Shown here one piece after another: positions 9,302-18,512 of a stretch of DNA of 64,000 bases. This DNA is from Clostridium uliginosum (GTDB lineage Bacteria; Bacillota; Clostridia; Clostridiales; Clostridiaceae). A program made the position numbers and the translations under genes. The stretch covers positions 1 to 64,000 of the forward strand of contig NZ_FOMG01000002.1 in NCBI RefSeq assembly GCF_900112485.1, read 5' to 3'. The notes below the pieces were generated by a model. It made no database searches. It was given only the letters and a program-made list of their open reading frames with translations, and was not told where the DNA came from. Each line of letters starts with the position of its first letter. The first letter of the stretch is position 1.

Positions 9302-10708
9302 GTGGAAATAAATAACAAACTTTTTGAAAATGAAAAGATAAGTAAAGCTATTATTAAATTAGCAATACCTTTAACTATATCCTTATTCGTGTCTGAACTT
9401 TATAATATGGTTGACACAGTCTTTGTTGGAAGATTTATCGGACCTTCTGCTATTGGTGCACTAACTATTGCTTTTCCAATACAACGATTATTAATATCTA
9501 TTGGTTCACTTATTGCAGTTGGCGCATCTACTTATGTTGCACGAATGCTTGGTGAAAAAAAATATAGAAATATTAAAAATGCTATTTTTACTTCTGTATT
9601 CTCTACTCTGATACTTCTTTTCAGTATATCCTTATTGATATTTGTATTTATAGAACCCGTTTTAAAAGCATTAGGGGCTTCTGATACACTCTATCCATTA
9701 GCAAAAACTTATACTGTAATAATACTCTTAGGTGGAGTTTTTCAATCTCTAGCAGTTGTAATATCCTATATTATAACTTCTCTTGGAAATCCCAAAATCA
9801 CGTTATACTCTAATGGTTTGGGTGCTATTATTAATGTAATCATAGATTTTGTTTTTGTTGGAATTTTAAATTGGGGTGTTGCAGGGGCCGCAATAGCTAC
9901 AGTAATATCACAAATAATTGCATTTATATTTGTTATATATTCTTACAATAAAGTTAAGAAAAACATTACTGATTTAGCTAATGAAATGCCTATTAAAAAC
10001 TCAAATATTAAGATCGGATTTGAATTCGGTATATTATTTGTAATATTGTCTGTTGGGTTTTCTTCATTTATAGTAGAAATTTCTGATGCTATTGTAGCCA
10101 TGTTTTTAAACAATATATTATTTCTACAAGGTGGTGATTCCGCTATTATAATTATAGGTACTATTACCAAGGTATCTATGTTTATGTTTATTACTATAAT
10201 TGGAATAAGTTCAGCTATGCAACCAATTATAGCTTATAATTATGGAGGCAATAATACTAAACGAGTAAACGAAACTATAAAGGTTGGTAGTAAATATTTA
10301 CTTGGAGCATCTTTTATTTTGTGGATAATTCTAATGAGTGCTACAAAACCAATATTAGGGTTTTTCTTAAAAGATGAAGTATTACTTCCTCAAGCAATAC
10401 TTGCATTTAGAATTTGTATATCTCTTCTACCAACTGCCAGTATTTATTATGTATGTATTTATTACTATCAAGCTATTGGACGAGCTTCTACTTCATTTTT
10501 CTTATCTCTATATAGGCAGATTTTATTATTTATACCTTTAGCTATTATATTAGTAAATTATTTAGGAGTAATTGGTGCATGGATTGCTTTTCCCGTATCA
10601 GATATTATTTCTGCCATAACTTCATTATTCTTAATAAAGAAGGTAAATTTATCAAAAGATACTAGTTTTACAATTTCAAATAAAAAACTAATTAAAACCC
10701 TATCCTAA
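9302..10708 (+). CDS. MATE family efflux transporter
   Basis: A 468-residue membrane protein with two MatE repeats, about 12 membrane segments and the typical start of the first repeat (LAIPLTISLFVSELYNMVDTVF). These cation-coupled antiporters export drugs and metabolites; it most resembles the MepA-like branch. A GTG start at 9302 is preferred because AGGAG lies 7 bases upstream. The in-frame ATG at 9287 lies upstream of that ribosome-binding site. The gene is monocistronic between repeat elements, and the substrate is not predictable. Confidence 0.9.
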   Translation: MEINNKLFENEKISKAIIKLAIPLTISLFVSELYNMVDTVFVGRFIGPSAIGALTIAFPIQRLLISIGSLIAVGASTYVARMLGEKKYRNIKNAIFTSVFSTLILLFSISLLIFVFIEPVLKALGASDTLYPLAKTYTVIILLGGVFQSLAVVISYIITSLGNPKITLYSNGLGAIINVIIDFVFVGILNWGVAGAAIATVISQIIAFIFVIYSYNKVKKNITDLANEMPIKNSNIKIGFEFGILFVILSVGFSSFIVEISDAIVAMFLNNILFLQGGDSAIIIIGTITKVSMFMFITIIGISSAMQPIIAYNYGGNNTKRVNETIKVGSKYLLGASFILWIILMSATKPILGFFLKDEVLLPQAILAFRICISLLPTASIYYVCIYYYQAIGRASTSFFLSLYRQILLFIPLAIILVNYLGVIGAWIAFPVSDIISAITSLFLIKKVNLSKDTSFTISNKKLIKTLS

Positions 10709-10728
10709 AGTTAGACACATAAAAAAAG

Positions 10729-11170
10729 TGGCTGTCTCATCATATAATTCATTTAATTATATGATGGATATTCAGAAAAGAAATAGAAATAACATTTGTG
10801 GAAGAAGCATTGAAAAATAAGCTTAGAGTTTCTTCATTTGAAGTTGTTCCATAAATGATTGTCCTAATGCATATTAGGAGCATTCTTTTATGGGTACAAC
10901 TTTAAATGTTAGAAACTCTTAGGCATATTCAACAAAATAACAAGTCAGTATGCTAGTCTATTTTGAGTCATACTACGTCAGTAACATTAGCTAATAGTCT
11001 ACTATTGGCTAATGTTACTTCCTTGTCTGACTCAAAATATACGTCACATCTTTGACTTGTTATTTTGTTCATATGCCTTAGCAAAATTTTTCTAGTCTTC
11101 TTTAATAAATGTTATTTCTATTTCTTTGTTATTACTTCACTTGGGGTCCATTTTATTCTAAAACAGCCCC
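10729..11170. repeat. Family-3 element interrupted by a family-1 copy
   Basis: The outer ends GGCTGTCT and ACAGCCCC are inverted. Inside them AAGAAATAGAAATAACATTT (left) pairs with AAATGTTATTTCTATTTCTT (right). The left arm also holds a long imperfect hairpin (about 10826-10918). A complete family-1 element interrupts the middle. There is no coding capacity, so this looks like a MITE or a gutted insertion sequence. Confidence 0.7.
10922..11077. repeat. Family-1 element, full 156-bp copy, nested
   Basis: Terminal repeats GGCATATTCAACAAAATAAC, mirrored at the right end, with TTA at 10919-10921 and 11078-11080. The centre is a separate palindrome (GTAACATTAGC / GCTAATGTTAC). It lies inside the family-3 element and is therefore younger than it. 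Confidence 0.9.
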
Positions 11171-11217
11171 TTTTTTATATAAAATTTGCTTAATTTAGTT
11201 ATTTATTTGAAGATGCC

Positions 11218-12483
11218 TTATATTCTCTTATCTACGACAAATGCTAAATTAAAATATTTTAATGCATCTGATACAGTCCCAAGTTTATAATACATATTTC
11301 CCATATCTATATATATTTTTTTACGCTCTTCTCTTGTTCCAGATTTAAATAATGCGTCTAAAGATATATTCATATATTTTTCTGCTTGTACATAATCTCC
11401 TAATCTTTGAAGTATAGTTCCTTTTAAATAATATGCTTTTTTAATTAATATTACATTATCTGTTGAAATTGCAATATTTAGAGACTCATCTACAATTTTA
11501 GATGCAATTTCAAATTCAGAATTTTTTATTAGAATTTTAGTACATGAATTAAGAAACTCAACATATTTTTCTTTATTATAATACGGGAATGTTTTTATTC
11601 CCTCTTCTATCTCTTTTATGGCCTTTTCTTTATCATTTACTTCAAAATAATATTTACCATAATCGCCTTTAGATAATGCAGATATTATTGGATTATGCTT
11701 TTGATATTGAAAAGCTTTGCTTTTATACTCATCTACAAATTCTTTTTTTAATTTAATACATAAAGTTGCATAAGCATGATATATATTACCTTTATTTGCA
11801 TCATTATCAATATTATCTATATCTTTTATTACCTTTGATAAAATATTATATGCTTCCTCAAATTTATTTAATCTTTGATGACAAATTGCTTCATTATAGG
11901 CTATTAAACAATATTCTTCTTTGTCTAATGCTTTTTTATCTTGCGTTAATATTTCTCTTAATTTACTATAATATGCTATAGACTCCATATATTCTTTATT
12001 TTCATAAAGGTATCTAGCCATATCTTTAAAATATATAAGAGTATTTTCTGTAGTATTGTTTCTTTGATATAAGTCATAATACTGTGATACTATTAACTGA
12101 ATATTTTCAACCTTGCTTTGTTCAACATAATAAGAGAACAATATATGTATTAAATCAAATGCTAAATCATAATATTCATGTTTAATAGAATATGCTAAAT
12201 TATATTTTAATTTATCTTCACACTCTGGATCAGAATATATACTCTCCTTTATTAACTTTAAATTATTAGAAATTTGTTCGTATACATCTTTTGTTAGATA
12301 ATTTAAGTCAATACCAATATTGTTTGCTATATAATTTAATAATTCTTCATCAGCTTTAACTTTGCCATTCTCTATACAACTCATTTTTGAAATTGAAATT
12401 TTACTTTTACATAAATCTTTTAAAGTAATACCTTTAAATATTCTCGCTCTTTTTATTTTTTCACCTGTAGATAATATCTCCAT
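11218..12483 (-). CDS. XRE-family regulator with TPR repeats
   Basis: 421 residues: an N-terminal helix-turn-helix (about 5-60, GEKIKRARIFKGITLKDLC), then tetratricopeptide-like helical pairs to the end. The layout resembles RNPP/Rgg-type peptide-sensing regulators. It lies 53 bp downstream of a paralogue of the same layout, in the same direction. No small peptide gene was found next to it. A GGGTGATG ribosome-binding site precedes the ATG. Its stop codon touches GATGCC followed by TTA, which resembles a family-1 right end. A peptide ligand is an inference from architecture only. Confidence 0.8.
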   Translation of the reverse strand: MEILSTGEKIKRARIFKGITLKDLCKSKISISKMSCIENGKVKADEELLNYIANNIGIDLNYLTKDVYEQISNNLKLIKESIYSDPECEDKLKYNLAYSIKHEYYDLAFDLIHILFSYYVEQSKVENIQLIVSQYYDLYQRNNTTENTLIYFKDMARYLYENKEYMESIAYYSKLREILTQDKKALDKEEYCLIAYNEAICHQRLNKFEEAYNILSKVIKDIDNIDNDANKGNIYHAYATLCIKLKKEFVDEYKSKAFQYQKHNPIISALSKGDYGKYYFEVNDKEKAIKEIEEGIKTFPYYNKEKYVEFLNSCTKILIKNSEFEIASKIVDESLNIAISTDNVILIKKAYYLKGTILQRLGDYVQAEKYMNISLDALFKSGTREERKKIYIDMGNMYYKLGTVSDALKYFNLAFVVDKRI

Positions 12484-12536
12484 TCACATCACCCATTTAC
12501 ATTTATTAAATTTGTCTTATTTCTATTATCTAAAAA

Positions 12537-13835
12537 TCACTTAACAAGCCCTATCTCCTCAAATAATTTAATTCCTTCTTCTAAATAATAGGCTGCTTGT
12601 CCTTCTTCTTTCTTGTTCATAAAATGTTTACCTATTCTCATAGCTAATTCTCCTGCTTTAAGTAAATCACCTGTTTCCTTAGCTATATTATATGCTTCAA
12701 TTAATATCTCTTCAGCTTCAGCATGTCTTTCTAACACATTAAAAATAGTATACTGCATCAGTTTGCATTCAATTTGTCTCTTAATATCATCCGCATCTAT
12801 TATATTACTAATTTTATGTACTATAGTCTCACATTGTTCTATATTTTTAAGTTTTAAATGCGCTTTACAAACATCTATTAATATATCTACTACACTACCC
12901 ACTTCATTTTGTGAAATTATTTTTTCTGATATTTCATAGTGTTTAAAAGATTCATCTATATCGTCTAATTCATAAAATAGTTTACCTAGATTATGTTCTA
13001 TATTAGATACGTTCTTATTATATTCTATTTTTCTATAAACTTCTAATGCCTTTTTGGAATATTTAGTAGCTTTTAATAAGTTTCCTTTTTTATTAAACTC
13101 TTCCGCCAATGTAAGTAACGTTTTAGCATAACTATTATCACTATATGTTTCTTCAAGTTTGCGTTTAGCCATATAAGAATATTCTAAAGCATTATCTAAA
13201 TTTTCAATATTAAAATATGTTCTTGCCATATTATAGTATATTTCTCCTAGTAAAAAATCATCAGCTATATTGTTATCTAAATATACTTTTTCTGCTTGTT
13301 TTAAATAGCTACTAGCAGAATGATATGATCTTAAATGTATTGTCATTTTTGCTAAATTCAAAAAAGTTTTTATTATTTCCTCATAATTATTATTTTTAAT
13401 AAATATAACATTCGAAGATAAAAAGAACTTTTGAGCCATTGGAAAATCTTCCTTATATATATATATTTGAGCACTTATGAATAAAAGTCTAGCTTTTCTA
13501 TATTCTAAATTATATTTTTCTGAGTAATATAATGAATTATTTATATATTGTTGTGCAATATCATAATTACCACATAATATATATGATTCAGCAACTTGTT
13601 CATAATAAATACTTATTTTTTCAGCTTGACTCTCCTCTGATTCCATAAGGTGCCCAATACTTATATCTAATGTTAATGCCAAATATTCAAGTAAATCCAT
13701 TGATGGATTTGATCTTCCAGATTCAATTAAACTTATTTGACCAGGAGTTATTCTATTTTTAGCTAAATCTTTTAATGTCATATTCAGCTCTTTTCTTCTT
13801 GATTTTATCTTTTCTCCCAAGGACAGAATTTCCAC
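12537..13835 (-). CDS. XRE-family regulator with TPR repeats (paralogue)
   Basis: 432 residues: a helix-turn-helix (about 3-58, GEKIKSRRKELNMTLKDLA), then about seven TPR-like helix pairs. A GTG start at 13835 is chosen because it aligns with the paralogue's start (VEILSLGEKIK against MEILSTGEKIK) and has AAAAGAG upstream; a TTG three codons earlier is the alternative. It is probably co-transcribed with the downstream paralogue. Function is expected to be transcriptional control through TPR-bound ligands, targets unknown. Confidence 0.8.
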   Translation of the reverse strand: MEILSLGEKIKSRRKELNMTLKDLAKNRITPGQISLIESGRSNPSMDLLEYLALTLDISIGHLMESEESQAEKISIYYEQVAESYILCGNYDIAQQYINNSLYYSEKYNLEYRKARLLFISAQIYIYKEDFPMAQKFFLSSNVIFIKNNNYEEIIKTFLNLAKMTIHLRSYHSASSYLKQAEKVYLDNNIADDFLLGEIYYNMARTYFNIENLDNALEYSYMAKRKLEETYSDNSYAKTLLTLAEEFNKKGNLLKATKYSKKALEVYRKIEYNKNVSNIEHNLGKLFYELDDIDESFKHYEISEKIISQNEVGSVVDILIDVCKAHLKLKNIEQCETIVHKISNIIDADDIKRQIECKLMQYTIFNVLERHAEAEEILIEAYNIAKETGDLLKAGELAMRIGKHFMNKKEEGQAAYYLEEGIKLFEEIGLVK

Positions 13836-14050
13836 ATTTTTCAACTCTTTTCTATATTTTAAATGGTTTTATTAATAATTATAGCATAAAATCTTAATAA
13901 ACTACATCGAATTATTAAATATTTAGGAATTTTCATATTATTTTACCATATTTATCTAGTTTGATTATTGAAAATACCATAATAATTATATTTATAAATT
14001 TAAATTGTTGTATACGTTCTCTTTCGAAGCAATTTTCTTATCTTTAAATA
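13836..14050. other. Intergenic, promoter region of the XRE-TPR pair
   Basis: AT-rich, with no gene, repeat or RNA recognised apart from the terminator that follows. Confidence 0.4.
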
Positions 14051-14127
14051 AAAAAAAGTCTTATCTAAATAATAATAAATATTCCAATATTAGAACATTA
14101 TTAATTATATAGATAAGACTTTTTTAA
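14051..14127 (-). terminator. Terminator after the small YtxH-like gene
   Basis: AAGTCTTATCT and AGATAAGACTT arms separated by about 45 bases, with A/T runs on both outer sides, so it may work in both directions. Confidence 0.7.
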
Positions 14128-14139
14128 TCAAAAATATTT

Positions 14140-14313
14140 TTATTTAGACCAATGCATCATACCATCATAAGTATCTTCAGCCATATTTCTCATTTTCATT
14201 CCTGCTTTTCTCATTGACCTTTTAGTTCTTCTATCTAATTGAGGCATAACCATCATCCCAACTGTTGCTCCTATTATTGCTCCTGCCGCAACTCCTCTTG
14301 TGAATTTTCCCAT
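14140..14313 (-). CDS. Small YtxH-like membrane protein
   Basis: 57 residues: one N-terminal hydrophobic glycine/alanine-rich segment (GVAAGAIIGATVGMMVMP), then a basic, methionine-rich amphipathic tail. This fits the YtxH / glycine-zipper small-protein group. The ATG at 14313 has AAGGAG 9 bases upstream; the ATG three codons earlier abuts the ribosome-binding site. Function unknown. Other members are linked to stress. Confidence 0.65.
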   Translation of the reverse strand: MGKFTRGVAAGAIIGATVGMMVMPQLDRRTKRSMRKAGMKMRNMAEDTYDGMMHWSK

Positions 14314-14409
14314 AATAAACATCTCCTTGTATATTAAATTTGATATAGTTAAGTTATGTATTTTGAGAAAATTTACTCTATGAAATTTTTGGTTTATTAT
14401 TTAAAATTT

Positions 14410-15414
14410 CTAAAAACATTTTTCTAATAAATATAAAATAAATTGTTCTTTTTCTTTATTTAATAACTTTGAAATACATTTTTTAGATTCTATATTATTA
14501 TTTTTATATTTTTTAATTATATTTTCAAAATTATTATTTAATTCTTCTTTTATATTATTAGTTAAAATTTGAGTATTGTTATTGTTATTGTTATTGTTAT
14601 TGTTATTGTTATTAATAATTATAATATTTTCTTCACAATTAGGTGCAATATTTAAGATTTCTGATTTTAAAGATAAGCTTGATACTTGCAAAGTATTTTC
14701 CATAATCCATTTTTGCACAACCTTATCTGATTTTATTGATAACCTTTCTTTGCATTTTTCATCAACAAGTTCATTAAAAAAATCTCCTGTATGACTATCT
14801 ACTTTAACAAAAATAATTTCAATTCCACTATTCATTAACTCTTGCATTTTTTTGTAGTACTCTTTAGATGAGTCCTCTTTTCTCTCCCAAAAGCCTGTTG
14901 CATGATAACAAATTCCTGCATAATCATGAAATATCACTACTTTTTTTTCTTTATTATTCAATGCATATTGAACTCCTTTTACAGCACCTTTTAGTTCTCC
15001 TGCTATTTGCCTTATGTTTTTTTCAGAATCATTTTTTCCTATTCCACTTTCAATATGCTGTACTATATTATTTTTCACAGCTACAACACCATATGAGTAT
15101 TCTTCTGTACTCATATTATAGCTTCCGTCAACATAGATATGTAGACAATCTTTAGGATAACTTCCATCTTCCTTTTTTAATAAATCACCACTATTACTTA
15201 AAAACTTTTCAGCTTCTTTTATATCTTCAAAACTTTTATATTTTGCTCCCTTAACTCCCTTTACATAACTCAAGCACTCTGTCCAAGTGTTAACTATTAT
15301 GTTTTCTATCTTTATATTATTTTTAGAATCAAATCCTTCTTTTATTGCATAAACTTTTTTACCCACGCTTTTATTCCTTTCTCTCTTAGCATTATTTTCT
15401 CTCAAATACTTCAC
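14410..15414 (-). CDS. Viroplasmin-RNase HI protein with a polyasparagine linker
   Basis: 334 residues. A caulimovirus-viroplasmin-like N-terminal domain (about 20-72), which binds RNA/DNA hybrids in eukaryotic RNase H1, precedes an RNase HI fold. The D-E-D-D site looks intact: Asp96 (IYVDGSYN), Glu140, Asp164 and Asp218, with His208. It should cleave RNA in RNA-DNA hybrids. An uninterrupted run of 13 Asn (about residue 270), encoded by a TTATTG hexamer tract near 14574-14622, joins a lysine/asparagine-rich C-terminal tail of unknown role. The ATG directly abuts the upstream stop codon, implying translational coupling with the DUF1232 protein. Confidence 0.85.
   Translation of the reverse strand: MKYLRENNAKRERNKSVGKKVYAIKEGFDSKNNIKIENIIVNTWTECLSYVKGVKGAKYKSFEDIKEAEKFLSNSGDLLKKEDGSYPKDCLHIYVDGSYNMSTEEYSYGVVAVKNNIVQHIESGIGKNDSEKNIRQIAGELKGAVKGVQYALNNKEKKVVIFHDYAGICYHATGFWERKEDSSKEYYKKMQELMNSGIEIIFVKVDSHTGDFFNELVDEKCKERLSIKSDKVVQKWIMENTLQVSSLSLKSEILNIAPNCEENIIIINNNNNNNNNNNNNTQILTNNIKEELNNNFENIIKKYKNNNIESKKCISKLLNKEKEQFILYLLEKCF
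14574..14622. repeat. Hexanucleotide microsatellite in coding sequence
   Basis: About seven tandem TTATTG units, encoding Asn-Asn on the minus strand. Unit changes alter Asn number without shifting the frame. Confidence 0.9.
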
Positions 15415-16377
15415 CTATAATGTAGCTATTTCATTTATAACTTCATACAGTCTTTCTACATTTTTTGCTCCTGTAAAGTTAATTAAATATTCAAGACCAT
15501 CTTTTAATACTATAATAATATCATTTTTGCCTTCCCAATTTTCCATAATCACATTTAAAGAAACATCATTAATTACATTATTTAATGCAAAAAATGCAAC
15601 TCCAATTTCATCAATTGCTCCTATAAATGGTATATTATTGGGTATTATATCCGTTGGTAAAGTTATATATGCAATAGCTGATGACATTATTACTTTAGTT
15701 TTTACTGGAACTCTTTCATCCTTTAGTAACCTATATATTAATGAAACAATATCAGGCAAAACAAATATATAATTTTTTAATTTTTTTGATTTTTCAGGAA
15801 GCTTGTCTTCTAAAATCTTTCTTCCCTTAGAGTAATTATCATTCACCTTATTAATAACTGTTACTTCTTTATCATTTTCTTTTTCCGGCTCTTCAACTAC
15901 TTCTGCATTAATCTCTTTTACTAATTCACCCTTTAATGATATATTAATATCTTCAGCTTCTACCCAAACTTCTGCCCCTTTAACGAATACTTCTTTAATC
16001 TTTAAATCTACAAATGGCACTTTTTCTAATATCTTATTTATATCTACTATTATCTTATCCTTTTCAGTTGTTATCCCTTTATCTTTAAAATCTTCAACTA
16101 ATTTTTTCAATAAAAAGCTTCTTATCATTCTAAATAATCCTAACTTCATAACTTTAAAGTTAGAGACTCTTCCTATCAGCTTTTCATCTATGCACTCTAT
16201 TGTTTCTATCTTTAGTGAGAAATCTACACTAAATCCTTTTTTTAAATTTCCTTGAATTAAAATTCCATCAACTATATTAATTTTATTTAAAGTTAATCCA
16301 TCTACCTTAACGAAATCGTTAATGATGCTTAATATGTCTTCTCCAACTAATTTAACTTTTACATTTGATATTTTCAT
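15415..16377 (-). CDS. DUF2993-like plus DUF1232 membrane protein
   Basis: 320 residues. The N-terminal part (about 1-155) has alternating strands and the block RVSNFKVMKLGLFRMIRSF, resembling DUF2993/LmeA-like lipid-interacting domains. An acidic linker follows. Residues about 200-285 match DUF1232 (YkvA): IVSLIYRLLKDERVP then LPTDIIPN and IDEIGVAFFAL, a membrane-associated helical hairpin of unknown function. It ends exactly where the RNase H gene starts. A second DUF1232 protein, fused to a helix-turn-helix, lies at 42.3 kb. Confidence 0.7.
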   Translation of the reverse strand: MKISNVKVKLVGEDILSIINDFVKVDGLTLNKINIVDGILIQGNLKKGFSVDFSLKIETIECIDEKLIGRVSNFKVMKLGLFRMIRSFLLKKLVEDFKDKGITTEKDKIIVDINKILEKVPFVDLKIKEVFVKGAEVWVEAEDINISLKGELVKEINAEVVEEPEKENDKEVTVINKVNDNYSKGRKILEDKLPEKSKKLKNYIFVLPDIVSLIYRLLKDERVPVKTKVIMSSAIAYITLPTDIIPNNIPFIGAIDEIGVAFFALNNVINDVSLNVIMENWEGKNDIIIVLKDGLEYLINFTGAKNVERLYEVINEIATL

Positions 16378-16534
16378 AACATATTCCCCTTTAAGAGTAT
16401 TTATTTTGATACATATACTTAAAAGTATACATTACTTCCTGTTAATATTGAAGATGCCTTAATATAATAATTAAGTTTAAAAATTATATGTAAAGGTAAA
16501 ATAATAGTATTTACTATCTTATTTTATCCGATTG

Positions 16535-16690
16535 CTAGAATTGCTAATACTCTCATCTTCTATAAAAGTGGGAGATAAGCACTGCTACGCACCTAGATAA
16601 GTTCTTCTAAGATTCAGATGGGAAAAGTAATTTTTATAAACAAATTCCACCTGAACCTAAGAATCACTTAATAAGTACACTGAAAAAAGC
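16535..16690. repeat. Interspersed repeat with an inverted pair
   Basis: Contains AGATAAGTTCTTCTAAGATT then CAGATGG, mirrored by CCACCTGAA and CCTAAGAATCAC. A shortened relative sits inside the composite family-1 copy at about 50114-50176. Higher G+C than its surroundings; non-coding. Confidence 0.5.
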
Positions 16691-16743
16691 CAAATGCAAT
16701 TGAATATTGTTTATCTAATTACACTTAGCTCTTTTAATGAATT

Positions 16744-16871
16744 GGATCTGTTTTAAAACAGTGTTGATATTGTTACATATTGTTCAGGGTGCTAAAGAAT
16801 TGAACTTAAGAACATCTAATGCACGCTTCACAAAAATGTAACAATATAAACACTATACTAAAACAGAGCCA
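16744..16871. repeat. Family-2 element, 128-bp copy
   Basis: Ends GGATCTGTTTTAAAACAGTG and, on the other strand, GGCTCTGTTTTAGTATAGTG. Flanked by a perfect 8-bp duplication AATGAATT (16736-16743 and 16872-16879). Confidence 0.9.
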
Positions 16872-16904
16872 ATGAATTATATATTTAATTTTTTATATGC
16901 CTTA

Positions 16905-17738
16905 TTAAAATACTGGAATTACTGCTCCATTATATTTATCTTCTATAAATTTTTTAACTTCTGGAGAAGTTAAAGCTTTAACTAAAGCCTTAATCTTATC
17001 TGATTCTTGATTTCCATCCTTAACTGCAATTATATTTCCATAAGGTTTAGCTGCTTCTGAATCCTTATTTTCAATTACAATAGCATCCTTTGAAGGTTCA
17101 AATCCAGCTGGAATTGCATAGTTACCATTTATTACTGCTGCATCAACATCACCTATTGATCTAGGGACACTAGCTGCTTCTAATTCACTGAACTTTAATT
17201 TCTTTTTATTTTCTGTTATATCTTTAGGTGTAACTAATTCACCATCTGCTATTTTAATTACTCCATTGGAAGCTAATAATTTTAATGCTCTAGCTTCATT
17301 TGACGGGTCGTTTGGAACTGCAATAGTAGCTCCCTCTTTAAGTTCATCTAAGCTTTTAATTTTTTTAGAGTATAAACCCATTGGTTCTAAATGAACTTGT
17401 GCCACTGAAACTAATTTTAATCCCTTTGATGCATTTTGTTCATTTAAATAAGGTAAATGTTGAAAATAATTAGCATCTAAAGAACCTTCTGACAATGCTA
17501 TATTGGGTTGAACATAATCAGTAAATTCAGTTATTTCTACTTTATAGCCTTCCTTTTCAAGTAATGGCACTGCTACATCAACAATTGACTTATGTGGTTC
17601 TGGTGACACTCCAATTTTTATTATTTTATCTTCCTTTGAATCTGCACTTTTTGTCTTGTCTGCTGCGCCCCCACAACCTACTAATCCAAATGCAAGAATT
17701 CCTGCTAAAATTACCACTAAAATTGATTTCTTTTTCAT
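16905..17738 (-). CDS. metQ: MetQ methionine-binding lipoprotein
   Basis: A 277-residue NlpA-family substrate-binding protein. Its signal peptide ends in a lipobox (LVGC, Cys about 22), so it is anchored to the outer face of the membrane. Conserved family stretches include TEFTDYVQPN, LDANYFQHLPYL and AAVINGNYA. It delivers methionine to MetNI. The ATG at 17738 has GGGGG 9 bases upstream. It is the third gene of metN-metI-metQ under a SAM-I riboswitch, with about 135 bp between metI and metQ. Confidence 0.95.
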   Translation of the reverse strand: MKKKSILVVILAGILAFGLVGCGGAADKTKSADSKEDKIIKIGVSPEPHKSIVDVAVPLLEKEGYKVEITEFTDYVQPNIALSEGSLDANYFQHLPYLNEQNASKGLKLVSVAQVHLEPMGLYSKKIKSLDELKEGATIAVPNDPSNEARALKLLASNGVIKIADGELVTPKDITENKKKLKFSELEAASVPRSIGDVDAAVINGNYAIPAGFEPSKDAIVIENKDSEAAKPYGNIIAVKDGNQESDKIKALVKALTSPEVKKFIEDKYNGAVIPVF

Positions 17739-17766
17739 ATTTTTTACCCCCATTTTATATTTATTT

Positions 17767-17812
17767 GCTCGAACTTACTAAAGTCAACATATGTGAGTCG
17801 AGCTTCCTTTTA
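17767..17812. repeat. Short palindromic repeat between metI and metQ
   Basis: GCTCGAAC and GAGTCGAGC form an imperfect dyad. ATATGTGAGTCGAGCTTCCT closely resembles a segment at about 50287-50310. Possible remnant of a mobile repeat or an intercistronic hairpin. Confidence 0.4.
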
Positions 17813-17873
17813 TTTTGAACTTAAAATTTATTTATTTAATTTATTTTCTTCATATAATAAATTAAATATTCTT

Positions 17874-18512
17874 TTACTTTGATAATTTTTTATAAAAATA
17901 ATTTCCTAAAACTTGTAGTGCTTGTACTACTATAATTAAAATAATACATGTTACTATCATTGTGGTTGTTTCAAATCTTTGATATCCATATCTAATTGCT
18001 ACGTCTCCAAGACCTCCGCCTCCAAGATTTCCTGCCATTGCAGAATATCCAACAATACTTATTATTGTAAGTGTTATTCCAGACATTATTGAAGGTATTG
18101 CTTCTTTAAGCATTACTTTAAAAATTATTTGAGTATTTGAAGCTCCAAATGCCTTTGCTGCTTCAATTACACCCTTATCAACTTCTCTTAATGCTGATTC
18201 TACAACTCTTGAAACAAATGGTGCAGCAGCTATTGTAAGTGGTACTATAGCTGCTGGTGTTCCCATTGTTTTTCCAACAAGTATTTTGGTTAAAGGCATA
18301 ATTACTACCATCAGAATAAGAAATGGAAAACTCCTTAAAGTATTCACTATAAAATCTAAAATGCTATATATCATTTTATTTGGTTTTAATCCATCACTTG
18401 CAGTAATTGTTAATAAAATTGCAGGAATAAATCCTAATATTACTGCAAATATTGTTGAAGCAAAAACCATAATCAATGTTTCATTTAAGCCTTTAATTAT
18501 TATTTCTGTCAT
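17874..18512 (-). CDS. metI: MetI methionine ABC transporter permease
   Basis: 212 residues, five membrane segments and the ABC permease EAA-type loop (EAAKAFGASNTQIIFKVMLK). Forms the channel of the methionine importer with MetN. Its ATG overlaps the metN stop by one base (TAATG), showing tight translational coupling. Confidence 0.95.
   Translation of the reverse strand: MTEIIIKGLNETLIMVFASTIFAVILGFIPAILLTITASDGLKPNKMIYSILDFIVNTLRSFPFLILMVVIMPLTKILVGKTMGTPAAIVPLTIAAAPFVSRVVESALREVDKGVIEAAKAFGASNTQIIFKVMLKEAIPSIMSGITLTIISIVGYSAMAGNLGGGGLGDVAIRYGYQRFETTTMIVTCIILIIVVQALQVLGNYFYKKLSK

Noticed and set aside
10729..11170. A full insertion sequence
   Set aside because: No transposase frame of any length is present; only inverted-repeat structure.
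14576..14794. Plus-strand leucine-run frame
   Set aside because: It is the antisense of the polyasparagine tract in the RNase H gene.
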